From Mitsuaria sp. GD03876 (GTDB lineage Bacteria > Pseudomonadota > Gammaproteobacteria > Burkholderiales > Burkholderiaceae_C), in contig NZ_JAOCCU010000048.1 of NCBI RefSeq assembly GCF_029840635.1, positions 1-47,414 on the forward strand: a stretch of 47,414 nucleotides of DNA, in the 5' to 3' direction. This document shows positions 32,674 to 42,509 of the stretch, piece by piece (within the stretch, counting starts at the first letter, position 1; each line of letters begins with the position of its first letter). Below the pieces are notes generated by a model. It did no database searches, was not told the DNA's origin, and worked only from the letters and a program-made list of their open reading frames with translations. Both the position numbers and the translations under genes were made by a program.

Positions 32674-35600
32674 CTACTCCCACTTCCATTGCCAGATGAC
32701 GTCCAGCCCTTGCTGGACGTCATTGGCCTGCGCCCGCAGCGTGAAGCGCTGCGCGACCTTGTACATCAGCTGCCAGGTGCCGGTGGTGGCGTTCAGGCCG
32801 CGCTCGTAGGCGACGAACACGTTGCGGCTCACCTGCTTGCCCAGCCGCACCACCGTGCCGCGGGCGTCGTCGCCTTCGCCGCTGAACGAGAGCTCGTCCA
32901 GGCCGATGTTGTGGATCAGCTTGTCGCTGGCGCTCTCGCCGTCGCCGGAGATCAGCGCCATCGCCGCGCGCTGCATCAGCGCGGTGTCGGTGCGGCCGAG
33001 GTTCTCAGGCGCGCGGCCCAGCACCAGCCACGACAGCTTGTTGGTCTCGCTCATGTCCGGTTCGGAATACAGCCGGATGCGCGGGCTGCCGGCCGTGCCG
33101 GTGACGGTCACGCCGACGCGCACGTTGTCGTTCTCCATGCCGGAGCGGATCGCCAGCACGTCCAGCCGCGGGTTGTCCAGCGGGCCGACGAAGCTGAACA
33201 CGCCGCGCTCCACCACCAGCTTCTGGCCGTAGGCGTTGAAGGTGCCGCCCTCGCTGCGGACCTCGCCGGTCATCTGCGGCCGCGGCTGGCCGTCCTGCGC
33301 CAGGTGCAGCACGCCGCGCAGCTTGGTGTCGATGCCGTAGCCCTTGAGCTGCAGCCGCCGGCCCAGGTCCAGGTCGAGGTCCAGCTTGAGCCGCATCGGC
33401 TTGCCGCTGCCGTCGACGGCCTTGGGCGGCGCGCTCTGGCGCACCACCTGCACGTCGCTGTCGAGCTGCGGCGCGTCGCCGCGCGAGAAGTCGAACAGCC
33501 CCTCGACGACGACGAACTGGCCCTTCAGGTCCAGCAGCTGCGCGCTGGCCTTGAGCTGCGCCGCGCCGGTGGCGACGATGCGCCGGTCCACCCGCTGCAG
33601 CAGCGCGAAGGTGTCCGCCTTCAGCGACAGCTCGGCGCTGGGCTGGGCGCCCAGGCGCAGTGTGCCGTCCAGGCTGACCGTGCCGTTGCCGGCCCGCGCG
33701 GTGAATTTCTCCAGCTTGGCCTCGCGGCCGCTCATCGTCAGCGCCAGCTCGCCCTGCTGCATGTCGACGCCCAACAGCGGATTGCGCAGCGAGAGCTTCT
33801 GCGCGCCCGCCTGGCCCCGGACCTCCGGCGCGCCCAGCGTGCCGCCGAGCTGCAGCGTCGCCGCCAGGCTGCCGCCGGCGCGCCAGCCCGCCGGCAGCCA
33901 CGGACCCCAGTTGCCGATGTTGTCGACCTTGGCCTCGATGCCGCCCTCGAGCTTCGCGCCCGGTGTCGGCAGCGCGTGCGCGTTGGCGCTGCGGAAGGTC
34001 ACCGCGCCGCCGACCGCGCCCATGTTCTCGCCGGCCACGCCCTGCACCAGGTGCCACACGCCCTGGTCGGCGAGCACGCCCAGCCGCAGGTCGGTCAGCG
34101 CCAGGCGCTGCGTGCTGACTTCGTCGGTCACCGTCAGGTCGCCGCGGGTGCGTTCGATCATCGCGTCCAGCGTCAGGCCGCGGGCATCGCGGCGCGACTT
34201 CAGCCGGCCCTCGATCTGCAGGTCGCCGCCCCAGCCGAAGTCCGGCTGCAGCTTGGCCAGCACCGGCGACGCGGCCAGCGGCTCCAGCACCGCCTGCACG
34301 TCCCACTCGCCCGACTCGAGCGCCGGCAGCGTCGAGCTCTGCCACATCATCCGGTCCCAGCGCACGCCGGCGCCGAGCAGCTCGATCCGTCCCGGCGCCA
34401 GCGTCGCCTGGCGCGGCGCCAGCCCGGGATCGAGCCGCAGCGCCAGCGCCAGCGGGCCGGCCTTGAGCAGCGGCACCGGCTGCTGGCTGGCCTCCAGCGC
34501 CAAGGTCAGCCCGCGCGCCTGCCACAGCCCGCCCTGGCGCCAGGCGCGCAGCGGATCGCCGTCCAGCGCGCCGTCCAGCGAGAGCCGCGCCCGCGCGCCC
34601 TGCGGGTCCAGCGGCACGGTCTGCGCGCCCGGCAGCGACGGGGCGCTGGCCGATTGCGCGCGCGCGACGACCTTGGTCGGCGAGGGCTGCGTCAGCACCG
34701 GCGGCAGCGGCACCTGGCCCTGCGTCGACAGCGTCAGCGTGTGCTGCGCCCAGCTGCCGCCGAGCTCGATCTGGACCTCGTCCAGCCGGGTGCTCTGCTG
34801 CGGCAGCCGCAGGCCGCGGACCTGCGTCGTCCAGGCGAGCTTCGCGTCGCGTTGGCTCGACAGCGTCCACTGGCCGGAGGCGTTCTCGACCTGCAGCGCG
34901 GGCCGGCTGCCCGAGTTCGCCGGCAGGCCCGGCACGCCGGACAACCCGAAGCCCTGCAGCCGCCATTTGCCGTCGCTGCCGTACTGGGCCTGGCGCGCGC
35001 CGGGCTGGATCAGCACGACGCTGGCCTGCGCCTGCGCGCCGCCGACGATCGTCGCCTGCGGGAAGCGCGCGCGCAGCATCGGCTGCAGGCTGGCGAGCTT
35101 GGGCGCGTTCAGCTCGATGGCGAGGTCGACCTGCTCGCGCCGGGCCGCGGCGTTGATGCGGCTGCGGGCCTGCAGCGTCGCGTCCGCCAGGCGCAGGTCC
35201 GCCTGCAGGTCGGGCGCGGCGGTGCCGGCACGGGCATACCGGACCTGGCCGCTGAGCGGCAGGCCCTGCCACTGGCTGGGCTGCAGCTCGAGCTCGGCCT
35301 TGCCCTGCGGCCACAGGCTGCCGCGCACCGATTGCAGCGCGGCCTGCAGCTTCGCGTTGACCGCCTGCGGCAGCGCGCCGTCGGGCAACGGTTCGGCGCT
35401 CAGCCGGCGCGGATCCAGCCCTTGCACCGACGCGGCCAGCCGCGTCTTCCAGCCCTCGGCCAGGCTCAGCGCCTGGTTGAGCGTGAACTCGCCCTCGGCC
35501 TTCAGCGCGGCGGGGCCGGAGCGCGCCTGCAGCTGGCGCAGCGCGATCGACTGCGTGCGCAGTTCGGCGTCCAGCGTCATCTCCAGCGGCGCCTGCAGCT

Positions 35601-36960
35601 TGCCCTGGCCGAGCTGGCCGGCGAGCTCGCCCTCGACCTGCAGCGACTGGTCGGCCGAGGCCTTCGTCAGGTTGGCCTGCGTGCTGAGCTTGAGCTCGCC
35701 GCGCGCCTGCACCAGCGGCCAGCGGGCGTCGATCTGGCGGCTGTCCAGGCCGCTCAGGCGCAGCGTCAGCACGCTGCCGGCGGCCTGGCTGGTCTGGCCG
35801 ACCGCCTGCAGCCGGCCGCCGCCGGCCAGTTGCGCGTCCAGCCGCGGCAGCCGCAGCCGGGTCCAGTTCGCCGGGTCGAGCAGCAGGTCCAGTTCCAGCG
35901 CCCGCAGAGGCAGCCGGTCCTGGTCGAGCCGGCCGGCGGCGCTGTTGTCGAGGTCCGCCTTGACGCCGAGCGACTTGTCCGCGTTCGGCACCATCGTGAC
36001 GGTGCCGGTCAGGCCGGTGCGCGGCACGCCCTCGGTGCCGGGCAGCAGCGCGGCCAGGTCCAGGTCCCTGGCCTGCGTCGCCAACTGCGCGACGGGGAAG
36101 GGCGCGAAGGGCTGCAGGCGCGCGCGCACCTGCAGGCGCTGCTTCGCGGCCTCGAGCGCGCCCTGCAGCGTCAGGTCGGCGATCGGTCCGTCGAGCTGGA
36201 ACGGCGCGGTCCAAGGCAGCTCGCCGGTGGGCTGGCTCAGCGTCCAGCGGCTGGCCAGCTTCAGGTCGTCCCGCGTGGCGATGCGGGCCTGGCCGGCGAG
36301 CGTCAGCTGTTGCCAGCCCAGCGACTTGACGGTGAGCTCGTGCAGCTTGCCGCCGTCGGCGCCCAGCGACGCGCTGCCGCGCAGGCCGCGCAGCGGTTGG
36401 TCGAGGCCGGGGACGAACAGCTCGCCGATCTCCAGGTCCGCGATCGTCAGCGCGACCGGCGACAGCAGGCTCAGCGGCGGCTTGGCCGGTTCGGCGGTCG
36501 GGCTCGGCGCGACCTGCACGCGCAGCCGCGCGACGGCGAGCCGGTCCGCCCGCACCTCGCCCCACAGCAGCGGCGAGCGGTTCCAGACCAGGCGCACGTT
36601 GCGCCACTGCAGCTGCTCCAGCACGAGGCGGTCCTCGGTGCCGGGCAGCACCAGTTCCGCGCGCTCGACGTCGAAATCGCCGAGCAGCCGGCCGCGCGCG
36701 TTCTGCAGCGACAGGCCCGGCACCTTGGCCAGCACGTAGGCGGTGCCGCCCTCGGTCTTCAGCGCCCAGGTCAGCGCCAGCAGCAGCACGCCCACCAGCA
36801 GCGGGATCGTCAGCAGCGCCCACAGCAGGCCACGGCCGCGGCGGCGCCGGCGGGACGCGGGGACGGCCGCCTCGGCGGGCGTGGCCGGCGCGCCGGACGA
36901 CGTGGACGGGCTCGACGTTGGGGTCGGGCTCGGGGAGGGGGTGTCGCGCGGGTCGCTCAT
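32674..36960 (-). CDS. tamB: Translocation and assembly module subunit TamB
   Basis: A 1428-aa AsmA-like periplasmic protein. An N-terminal inner-membrane anchor (LLWALLTIPLLVGVLLLALTWAL, about residues 44-66) is followed by more than 1200 residues of repetitive beta strands rich in Leu, Gln and Gly. The conserved C-terminal DUF490 domain contains LRGVLHLAQDGQPRPQMTGEVRSEGGTFNAYGQKLVVERGVFSFVGPLDNPRLDVLAIR and LLVLGRAPENLGRTD-like stretches. TamB spans the periplasm with the TamA barrel and is linked to assembly of outer-membrane proteins and to lipid transport. It starts 4 bp after the tamA stop, so the two are co-expressed. Start ATG 36960. The length is within the usual range. Confidence 0.95.
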   Translation of the reverse strand: MSDPRDTPSPSPTPTSSPSTSSGAPATPAEAAVPASRRRRRGRGLLWALLTIPLLVGVLLLALTWALKTEGGTAYVLAKVPGLSLQNARGRLLGDFDVERAELVLPGTEDRLVLEQLQWRNVRLVWNRSPLLWGEVRADRLAVARLRVQVAPSPTAEPAKPPLSLLSPVALTIADLEIGELFVPGLDQPLRGLRGSASLGADGGKLHELTVKSLGWQQLTLAGQARIATRDDLKLASRWTLSQPTGELPWTAPFQLDGPIADLTLQGALEAAKQRLQVRARLQPFAPFPVAQLATQARDLDLAALLPGTEGVPRTGLTGTVTMVPNADKSLGVKADLDNSAAGRLDQDRLPLRALELDLLLDPANWTRLRLPRLDAQLAGGGRLQAVGQTSQAAGSVLTLRLSGLDSRQIDARWPLVQARGELKLSTQANLTKASADQSLQVEGELAGQLGQGKLQAPLEMTLDAELRTQSIALRQLQARSGPAALKAEGEFTLNQALSLAEGWKTRLAASVQGLDPRRLSAEPLPDGALPQAVNAKLQAALQSVRGSLWPQGKAELELQPSQWQGLPLSGQVRYARAGTAAPDLQADLRLADATLQARSRINAAARREQVDLAIELNAPKLASLQPMLRARFPQATIVGGAQAQASVVLIQPGARQAQYGSDGKWRLQGFGLSGVPGLPANSGSRPALQVENASGQWTLSSQRDAKLAWTTQVRGLRLPQQSTRLDEVQIELGGSWAQHTLTLSTQGQVPLPPVLTQPSPTKVVARAQSASAPSLPGAQTVPLDPQGARARLSLDGALDGDPLRAWRQGGLWQARGLTLALEASQQPVPLLKAGPLALALRLDPGLAPRQATLAPGRIELLGAGVRWDRMMWQSSTLPALESGEWDVQAVLEPLAASPVLAKLQPDFGWGGDLQIEGRLKSRRDARGLTLDAMIERTRGDLTVTDEVSTQRLALTDLRLGVLADQGVWHLVQGVAGENMGAVGGAVTFRSANAHALPTPGAKLEGGIEAKVDNIGNWGPWLPAGWRAGGSLAATLQLGGTLGAPEVRGQAGAQKLSLRNPLLGVDMQQGELALTMSGREAKLEKFTARAGNGTVSLDGTLRLGAQPSAELSLKADTFALLQRVDRRIVATGAAQLKASAQLLDLKGQFVVVEGLFDFSRGDAPQLDSDVQVVRQSAPPKAVDGSGKPMRLKLDLDLDLGRRLQLKGYGIDTKLRGVLHLAQDGQPRPQMTGEVRSEGGTFNAYGQKLVVERGVFSFVGPLDNPRLDVLAIRSGMENDNVRVGVTVTGTAGSPRIRLYSEPDMSETNKLSWLVLGRAPENLGRTDTALMQRAAMALISGDGESASDKLIHNIGLDELSFSGEGDDARGTVVRLGKQVSRNVFVAYERGLNATTGTWQLMYKVAQRFTLRAQANDVQQGLDVIWQWKWE

Positions 36961-36964
36961 CGGA

Positions 36965-38892
36965 TCACAGGCTGATCGCCACGCTGAAGTGCAGGCGCCA
37001 TTTGTCGACCAGGTTGCCCTTGGCGAAGTCGAAGCGCAGCACGCCGACCGGGCTGCGGTAGCGCAGGCCGGTGCCGACGGCCCAGGCGGGGTCGTAGCCG
37101 CCCCAGTTCTGCGCGGCCTGGCCGGCGTCGACGAACAGCGCGCCCATCAGCTGCGGGATGCGCGGCGTCAACGGATGCGAGACCTCGACGCTGCCGTTGA
37201 GCATCACGCGGCCGCCGATCTGGTTGTTGTTGGAATCCACCGGCCCCAGGTCGTTGTAGCCGTAGCCGCGCACGCTGTCGTCGCCGCCGGTGCGGAAGCG
37301 CAGCGCCTCGGGCAGGCCCAGCTTGCCCTTGGCCAGGATCTGGCCGCCCTCGACCCGGGTCGACAGCAGCCAGCGCCCGGGCAGCGGCGAGTACCAGTAG
37401 AACTTGCCCGTGGCCCGCGCGAACGGACCGTTCTTCTCGGTCGTGCTGTCGGCCCAGCCGCCGCCGACGGTCATCGTCGCGCTCCAGCCCTTGGTCGGCA
37501 GCACGCGGGAGTCCAGCCGGCGCCAGGTCATCTGCTGGTTCAGCGACACCGCGCCGGCCACGGTGGTGGGCAGATCGGGCTTGTGTTCCCAGGCGCGGAT
37601 CACCTCGATGTAGCTCAGCCGGTCCTCGGGCTCGCTCTCCTTCGCGTAGCCGAGCCGGGTGCTGAGGTTGAGGTTGACCTGGTTGTTGTCGTCCACGCGC
37701 TCGGCCTTCACCAGCACCAGGCTGCGCTGCATGTTGGGCTGCGGATGCGAGCTGATTTCCGTGTCGATCGCCTGCCGTTTGCGGGCGAGCTCGAGCTTGG
37801 TGCGCTCGCGGATGTTCAGCCCGAACGGCTTGCGGTGCGTGTATTCGACGCTGGCGCTGGGCCCGTCGACGGTCCGGTAGCCGACGCCCAGCGTCACCTG
37901 CTGGCGCGCGGCCTCGCGGATCTTCACCGTCACCGGCACCTCGACCGTCTCCGCGCCGGGCGGCGGCGTGACGCTCTCGGGCTGGATCTCGACACTGGCG
38001 CTGTCGAACAGCTGCGTGCCGACCAGCCGTTCCTGGAAGTCCAGCAGCAGCTTCTCGTTGTAGGGCTGATGCAGCTTGTAGCCGGCCAGCCGGCGCACGC
38101 TGTCCTCGGGCTGGTGCTTCAGGCCCTCGACCGTCAGCTCGCCCAGCGTGAACAGCGGGCCGCTTTCCAGCGTCACCGCGATGTCGACCTGGTTGTCGTC
38201 GGCCTGCACGACGGCCTCGCTGTGCGTCATCCGCGCCAGCGGGTAGCCCTGCGCGCGAGCGCGGGTCAGCAGCGCGTTCTTCGCGGCGGACCAGTCGCCC
38301 TGGCTGAAGCCGGTCTGCGGCTGCAGCAGCCAGCTCTGCGTCAGCGTGCGCTCGAGCGCGCCCGCGAGCTTGTCGCCGCGTTCGGCGGCGATCTTGAGCG
38401 GGCCTTCCAGGCGCAGGTCCATCTGCCGCACCAGCGCCCGGGGCCCGGTGTCGACGATCAGGCGCAGGTTGCGCACGCCGTCGGACAGGTCGCCGACTTC
38501 CTCGGTCCGCACCTTGGCGTTGAAGTAGCCAGCCGTCTCCAGCAGCTTGGTCGCCTGCTCGGGCGCGACGGCGGCGAGCCGGCGCAGCTCGGCCGCGGTC
38601 AGCCGCATGTCCTCGGGCGAGTCGCGGAAGCGCGCCAGGTCCAGGTGCTCCATCAGCAGCGAGCGCAGCTCGGGCGGGGCCTCGATCGTCAGCTCGTAGG
38701 CGGAGATCCGCCGGCGCGTGACGTTCGGGTTGGCGGTGTCGGCCTCTTCCGGGGCGGCGACCTTGAGCTCGGCCTTGCGGTCGGTGGGCAGCAGCGAGCA
38801 GCCGCCCAGCATCGCGCCCGCCGCGCCGATCGCCAGGATCGGCAGCAGGCGCCGCAGCAGGTGGGGGAAGCGGGGCGTCGGGAACGTCGACG

Positions 38893-38896
<4 letters not shown>
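36965..38896 (-). CDS. tamA: Outer-membrane assembly factor TamA (BamA-type beta-barrel)
   Basis: A 643-aa Omp85-family protein: POTRA domains (about residues 60-330) followed by a C-terminal 16-stranded barrel. The family motifs RGYGYNDLGP (lid/loop 6, the VRGY-like RGYG) and the C-terminal strand ending in SL (WRLHFSVAISL) are present. It works with TamB to insert outer-membrane proteins. Unusually, its N-terminus has a lipoprotein signal (LLPILAIGAAGAMLGGC, lipobox Cys33), as in a number of betaproteobacterial TamA proteins. The start ATG at 38896 overlaps the end of the VWA gene by 4 bp, and TamB follows, so all three are one leftward operon. Confidence 0.94.
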
Positions 38897-40074
<1,178 letters not shown>

Positions 40075-40206
40075 GGGCCTCCCCCTGAACTTCGGGGCAT
40101 CGGGCCATTATCCATGCCGCCTGGCGAGGCTCAGGCGTAGCATCGGCGGCAAGCACGACCCCGCGGTCGCGGGGCGGCGCATAACAGACACGTCGGGATC
40201 GGGCGC

Positions 40207-41499
40207 ATGGAGCACGGGTTGGGCAACGACGGCGACGACGCCGAGGTCGAGGCGATGCTGCGCGCGCTCTACGGCGCGATCGGCGAGGAGCGCGGCCGCT
40301 GGATCGCGCGCTTCGAGCACTACCGGCTGAGCAGCGCGTTCCAGCCGGTCTACAGCTTCCCGCACCGGCGCCCGGTCGGCTACGAGGGCCTGATCCGGGT
40401 CGAGGACGACCGCGGCCGGGCGGTCGCCCCGGTCACCGCCTTCGAGGGCGTGGGCAGCTTCGACCAGCAGGTCTGGCTGGACCGGCTGTGCCGGCTGCTG
40501 CACGTGCACAACTTCGTCGCGCAGGGGCAGCCCGACTGCTGGCTGTTCCTGAACATCCATCCGGCGGTCTTCATGCACGCGGCGCTGCAGGTGCGCATGC
40601 TGGCGCGGGCGGTGGAGGTGGTGCACCAGCTGGGCCTGCCGACGCACCGGCTGGTCTTCGAGGTCACCGAGGACGTCATGGCCCGGGACGACAGCTTCGA
40701 GGACGCGGTCGAGGCCGCGCGGGCGACGGGCTGCCTGCTGGCGCTGGACGACTTCGGCGTCGGGCATTCGAACTTCGACCGCATCTGGCGGATCCGTCCG
40801 GAGATCGTGAAGCTGGACCGCTCGCTGCTGCGGCGCTCGCGCGGATCGCGGCGCATGGCGCGGGTGCTGTCGCAGATGGTGGCGCTGCTGCATGAATGCG
40901 GCGCGCTGGTGCTGCTGGAGGGCATCGAGACCGCGGAGGACGCGCAACTGGCGATGGACGCGGACGTGGACCTGGTGCAGGGCTTCGCGTTCGGGCATCC
41001 GGCGCCGTTCCTGCGGATCGAGGAGGGCGTCTCCGCGCTGGAGGACGTCTGGTCCCTGTTCAACGAGCGCCAGGCGCTGCTGCGGCGCGACCACCTGGAC
41101 CGGCTCACGCCGTTCCGCACGGCGATCGCGCTGGCGCTCCAGCCGCTGCAGCAGAGCCGGCCGCTGGCCGAGTCGTGCCATGCCTTCCTGGCGCTGCAGG
41201 GCGCGCAGATGTGCTACCTGCTGGACGAGGACGGCCGCGAGATCGGACCGCGGGCGGTGCCGGCGAGCGGGCCGGCGGAGATCGATCCGCGCTTCCTGCC
41301 GATGGAGCGCGCCGGCGACGCCCGCTGGGCGCGGCGCCCGTACTTCCGCCGCGCGGTGGAGAGCGTCGGCGAGGTCCAGACCACGCGGCCCTACCTGAGC
41401 CTGCACGGCGCGCGCATGTGCGTGACCGTCTCGGTCGCGTACTGGCAGGGCGGCCGGCTGCGGGTGCTCTGCGGCGACCTCGATTGGGACGAGGTCTGA
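40207..41499 (+). CDS. EAL-domain c-di-GMP phosphodiesterase with C-terminal Cache-like domain
   Basis: A 430-aa protein that would hydrolyse cyclic di-GMP to pGpG. The motif is YEGLIR (E60; EGL in place of EAL), followed by LFLNIHP (Asn), VFEVTEDV (Glu), LDDFGVGHSN (DDFGxG), IVKLD (Lys), LLEGIE (Glu) and VQGFAFG (QG). All metal- and substrate-binding residues I can identify are present, so activity is plausible. There is no N-terminal membrane anchor. The C-terminal about 110 residues (SCHAFLALQGAQMCYLLDEDGREIGP ... RPYFRRAVES ... PYLSLHGARMCVTVSVAY) resemble a Cache/PAS-like sensor. The effector of that domain is unknown. Confidence 0.88.
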   Translation: MEHGLGNDGDDAEVEAMLRALYGAIGEERGRWIARFEHYRLSSAFQPVYSFPHRRPVGYEGLIRVEDDRGRAVAPVTAFEGVGSFDQQVWLDRLCRLLHVHNFVAQGQPDCWLFLNIHPAVFMHAALQVRMLARAVEVVHQLGLPTHRLVFEVTEDVMARDDSFEDAVEAARATGCLLALDDFGVGHSNFDRIWRIRPEIVKLDRSLLRRSRGSRRMARVLSQMVALLHECGALVLLEGIETAEDAQLAMDADVDLVQGFAFGHPAPFLRIEEGVSALEDVWSLFNERQALLRRDHLDRLTPFRTAIALALQPLQQSRPLAESCHAFLALQGAQMCYLLDEDGREIGPRAVPASGPAEIDPRFLPMERAGDARWARRPYFRRAVESVGEVQTTRPYLSLHGARMCVTVSVAYWQGGRLRVLCGDLDWDEV

Positions 41500-41630
41500 G
41501 CCACCGTCAGGCGGGCCGTCCGTTCGCCATCCGTTCGCCCTGGGACGCAAGTCCTGGCCCCGGGCATCGCATTTGCTGACATCGCTTCGGGTCCACTTCG
41601 ACGAGGTCCACCAGGGCCGCCACCCTGCCG

Positions 41631-42509
41631 ATGTCTCGATTGCTGCACGCGCTGGCCGCCCTGGCCTGGGTGGCGGGTGCGCTTTTCGCCCCGCCGTCCG
41701 TCCGGGCGGCAACGCCTGCCCCCGCCCCGTCCTGTTCCTGGGACCGGCCGGGCCATGACAGCTTCACCGGCGACGTGCCGGCGGCGGTCGACCGGTATGT
41801 CGACCTCGCGCCGGACGTGCGCGAGCGGTTGAAGGCGCGGATGCGCCGTCACGACTACGACGATGTCGTCGAGATCTCGCGCGATCGCATCGCGGGCCGC
41901 GCGGGGTATGGATCGTCGATCCGCGGCATGCATTTCGGCGAGGGCCGGGTCTGCGCGTCGGTGAGTCGCGAGCGCTGGTCCGAGGACCATGTCGAGCGGG
42001 CGCTCGTCTACTGCGAGGGCAACGACTGCGTGATGGTGCCGACGGTCTGCCGCAACGTCAGCCGGATCCAGCGCGTGCCGGGGGGCGGTGCGCCGCCGGG
42101 CGAGGGCGAGCTGCCCTTCGATCCGCCGGGGGCGGGCGCGCCGACGCCGGTGCCGATGGGCGACGTGCCGCCCGAGATGCCCGTGATGCCGGAGCCCGTG
42201 CCGTTGACCGGCGTGCCGGTCACGCCGCCGGGGGCGTTGCTGACGCCGCCGCGCGCGGTCATCGGGCCGCCGTCGGCGGGCCCGCCGACGTCGATCCCGA
42301 CGCCGCCGGTGTTCGTGCTGCCGCCGAAGCTCGAGGAGCCGCCCGTCCCGGCGGTGCCGGAGCCCTCGACGCTGTGGACGAGCGCCGCGGGCGTCCTGTT
42401 GTTGGCGTCGTTGGTGCTGCGCACCCGAAGCCTCACGGGGTCTTTCGTCCTTTCTTCGCCTTGCCCTTCGCCTTCCCGCCATCCCCGACGCCGCCGTCAT
42501 GGCGCTTGA
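41631..42509 (+). CDS. MHFG-type PEP-CTERM protein
   Basis: A 292-aa exported protein: Sec signal peptide (about 1-26), then a domain with MHFG at 100-103 (SIRGMHFGEGRVCASVSRERWS...CEGNDCVMVPTVCRN), which I recognise as the MHFG PEP-CTERM family. A long Pro-rich stretch (about 150-240) follows. The sorting signal is VPEP (242-245), TM segment 249-264 and Arg cluster RTR. PEP-CTERM proteins are processed by an exosortase (not in this window) and linked to extracellular matrix. It then continues for about 26 residues beyond the Arg cluster and overlaps the convergent S9 peptidase gene by 77 bp, an odd extension. The function of the MHFG domain is unknown. Confidence 0.85.
   Translation: MSRLLHALAALAWVAGALFAPPSVRAATPAPAPSCSWDRPGHDSFTGDVPAAVDRYVDLAPDVRERLKARMRRHDYDDVVEISRDRIAGRAGYGSSIRGMHFGEGRVCASVSRERWSEDHVERALVYCEGNDCVMVPTVCRNVSRIQRVPGGGAPPGEGELPFDPPGAGAPTPVPMGDVPPEMPVMPEPVPLTGVPVTPPGALLTPPRAVIGPPSAGPPTSIPTPPVFVLPPKLEEPPVPAVPEPSTLWTSAAGVLLLASLVLRTRSLTGSFVLSSPCPSPSRHPRRRRHGA

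Noticed and set aside
32689-36975. A 1428-codon open frame on the plus strand opposite tamB
   Set aside because: It mirrors the real gene almost exactly. Its translation is a Gln/Arg/Ala-rich low-complexity product expected from antisense reading of high-GC DNA, and it has no ribosome-binding site or domain.
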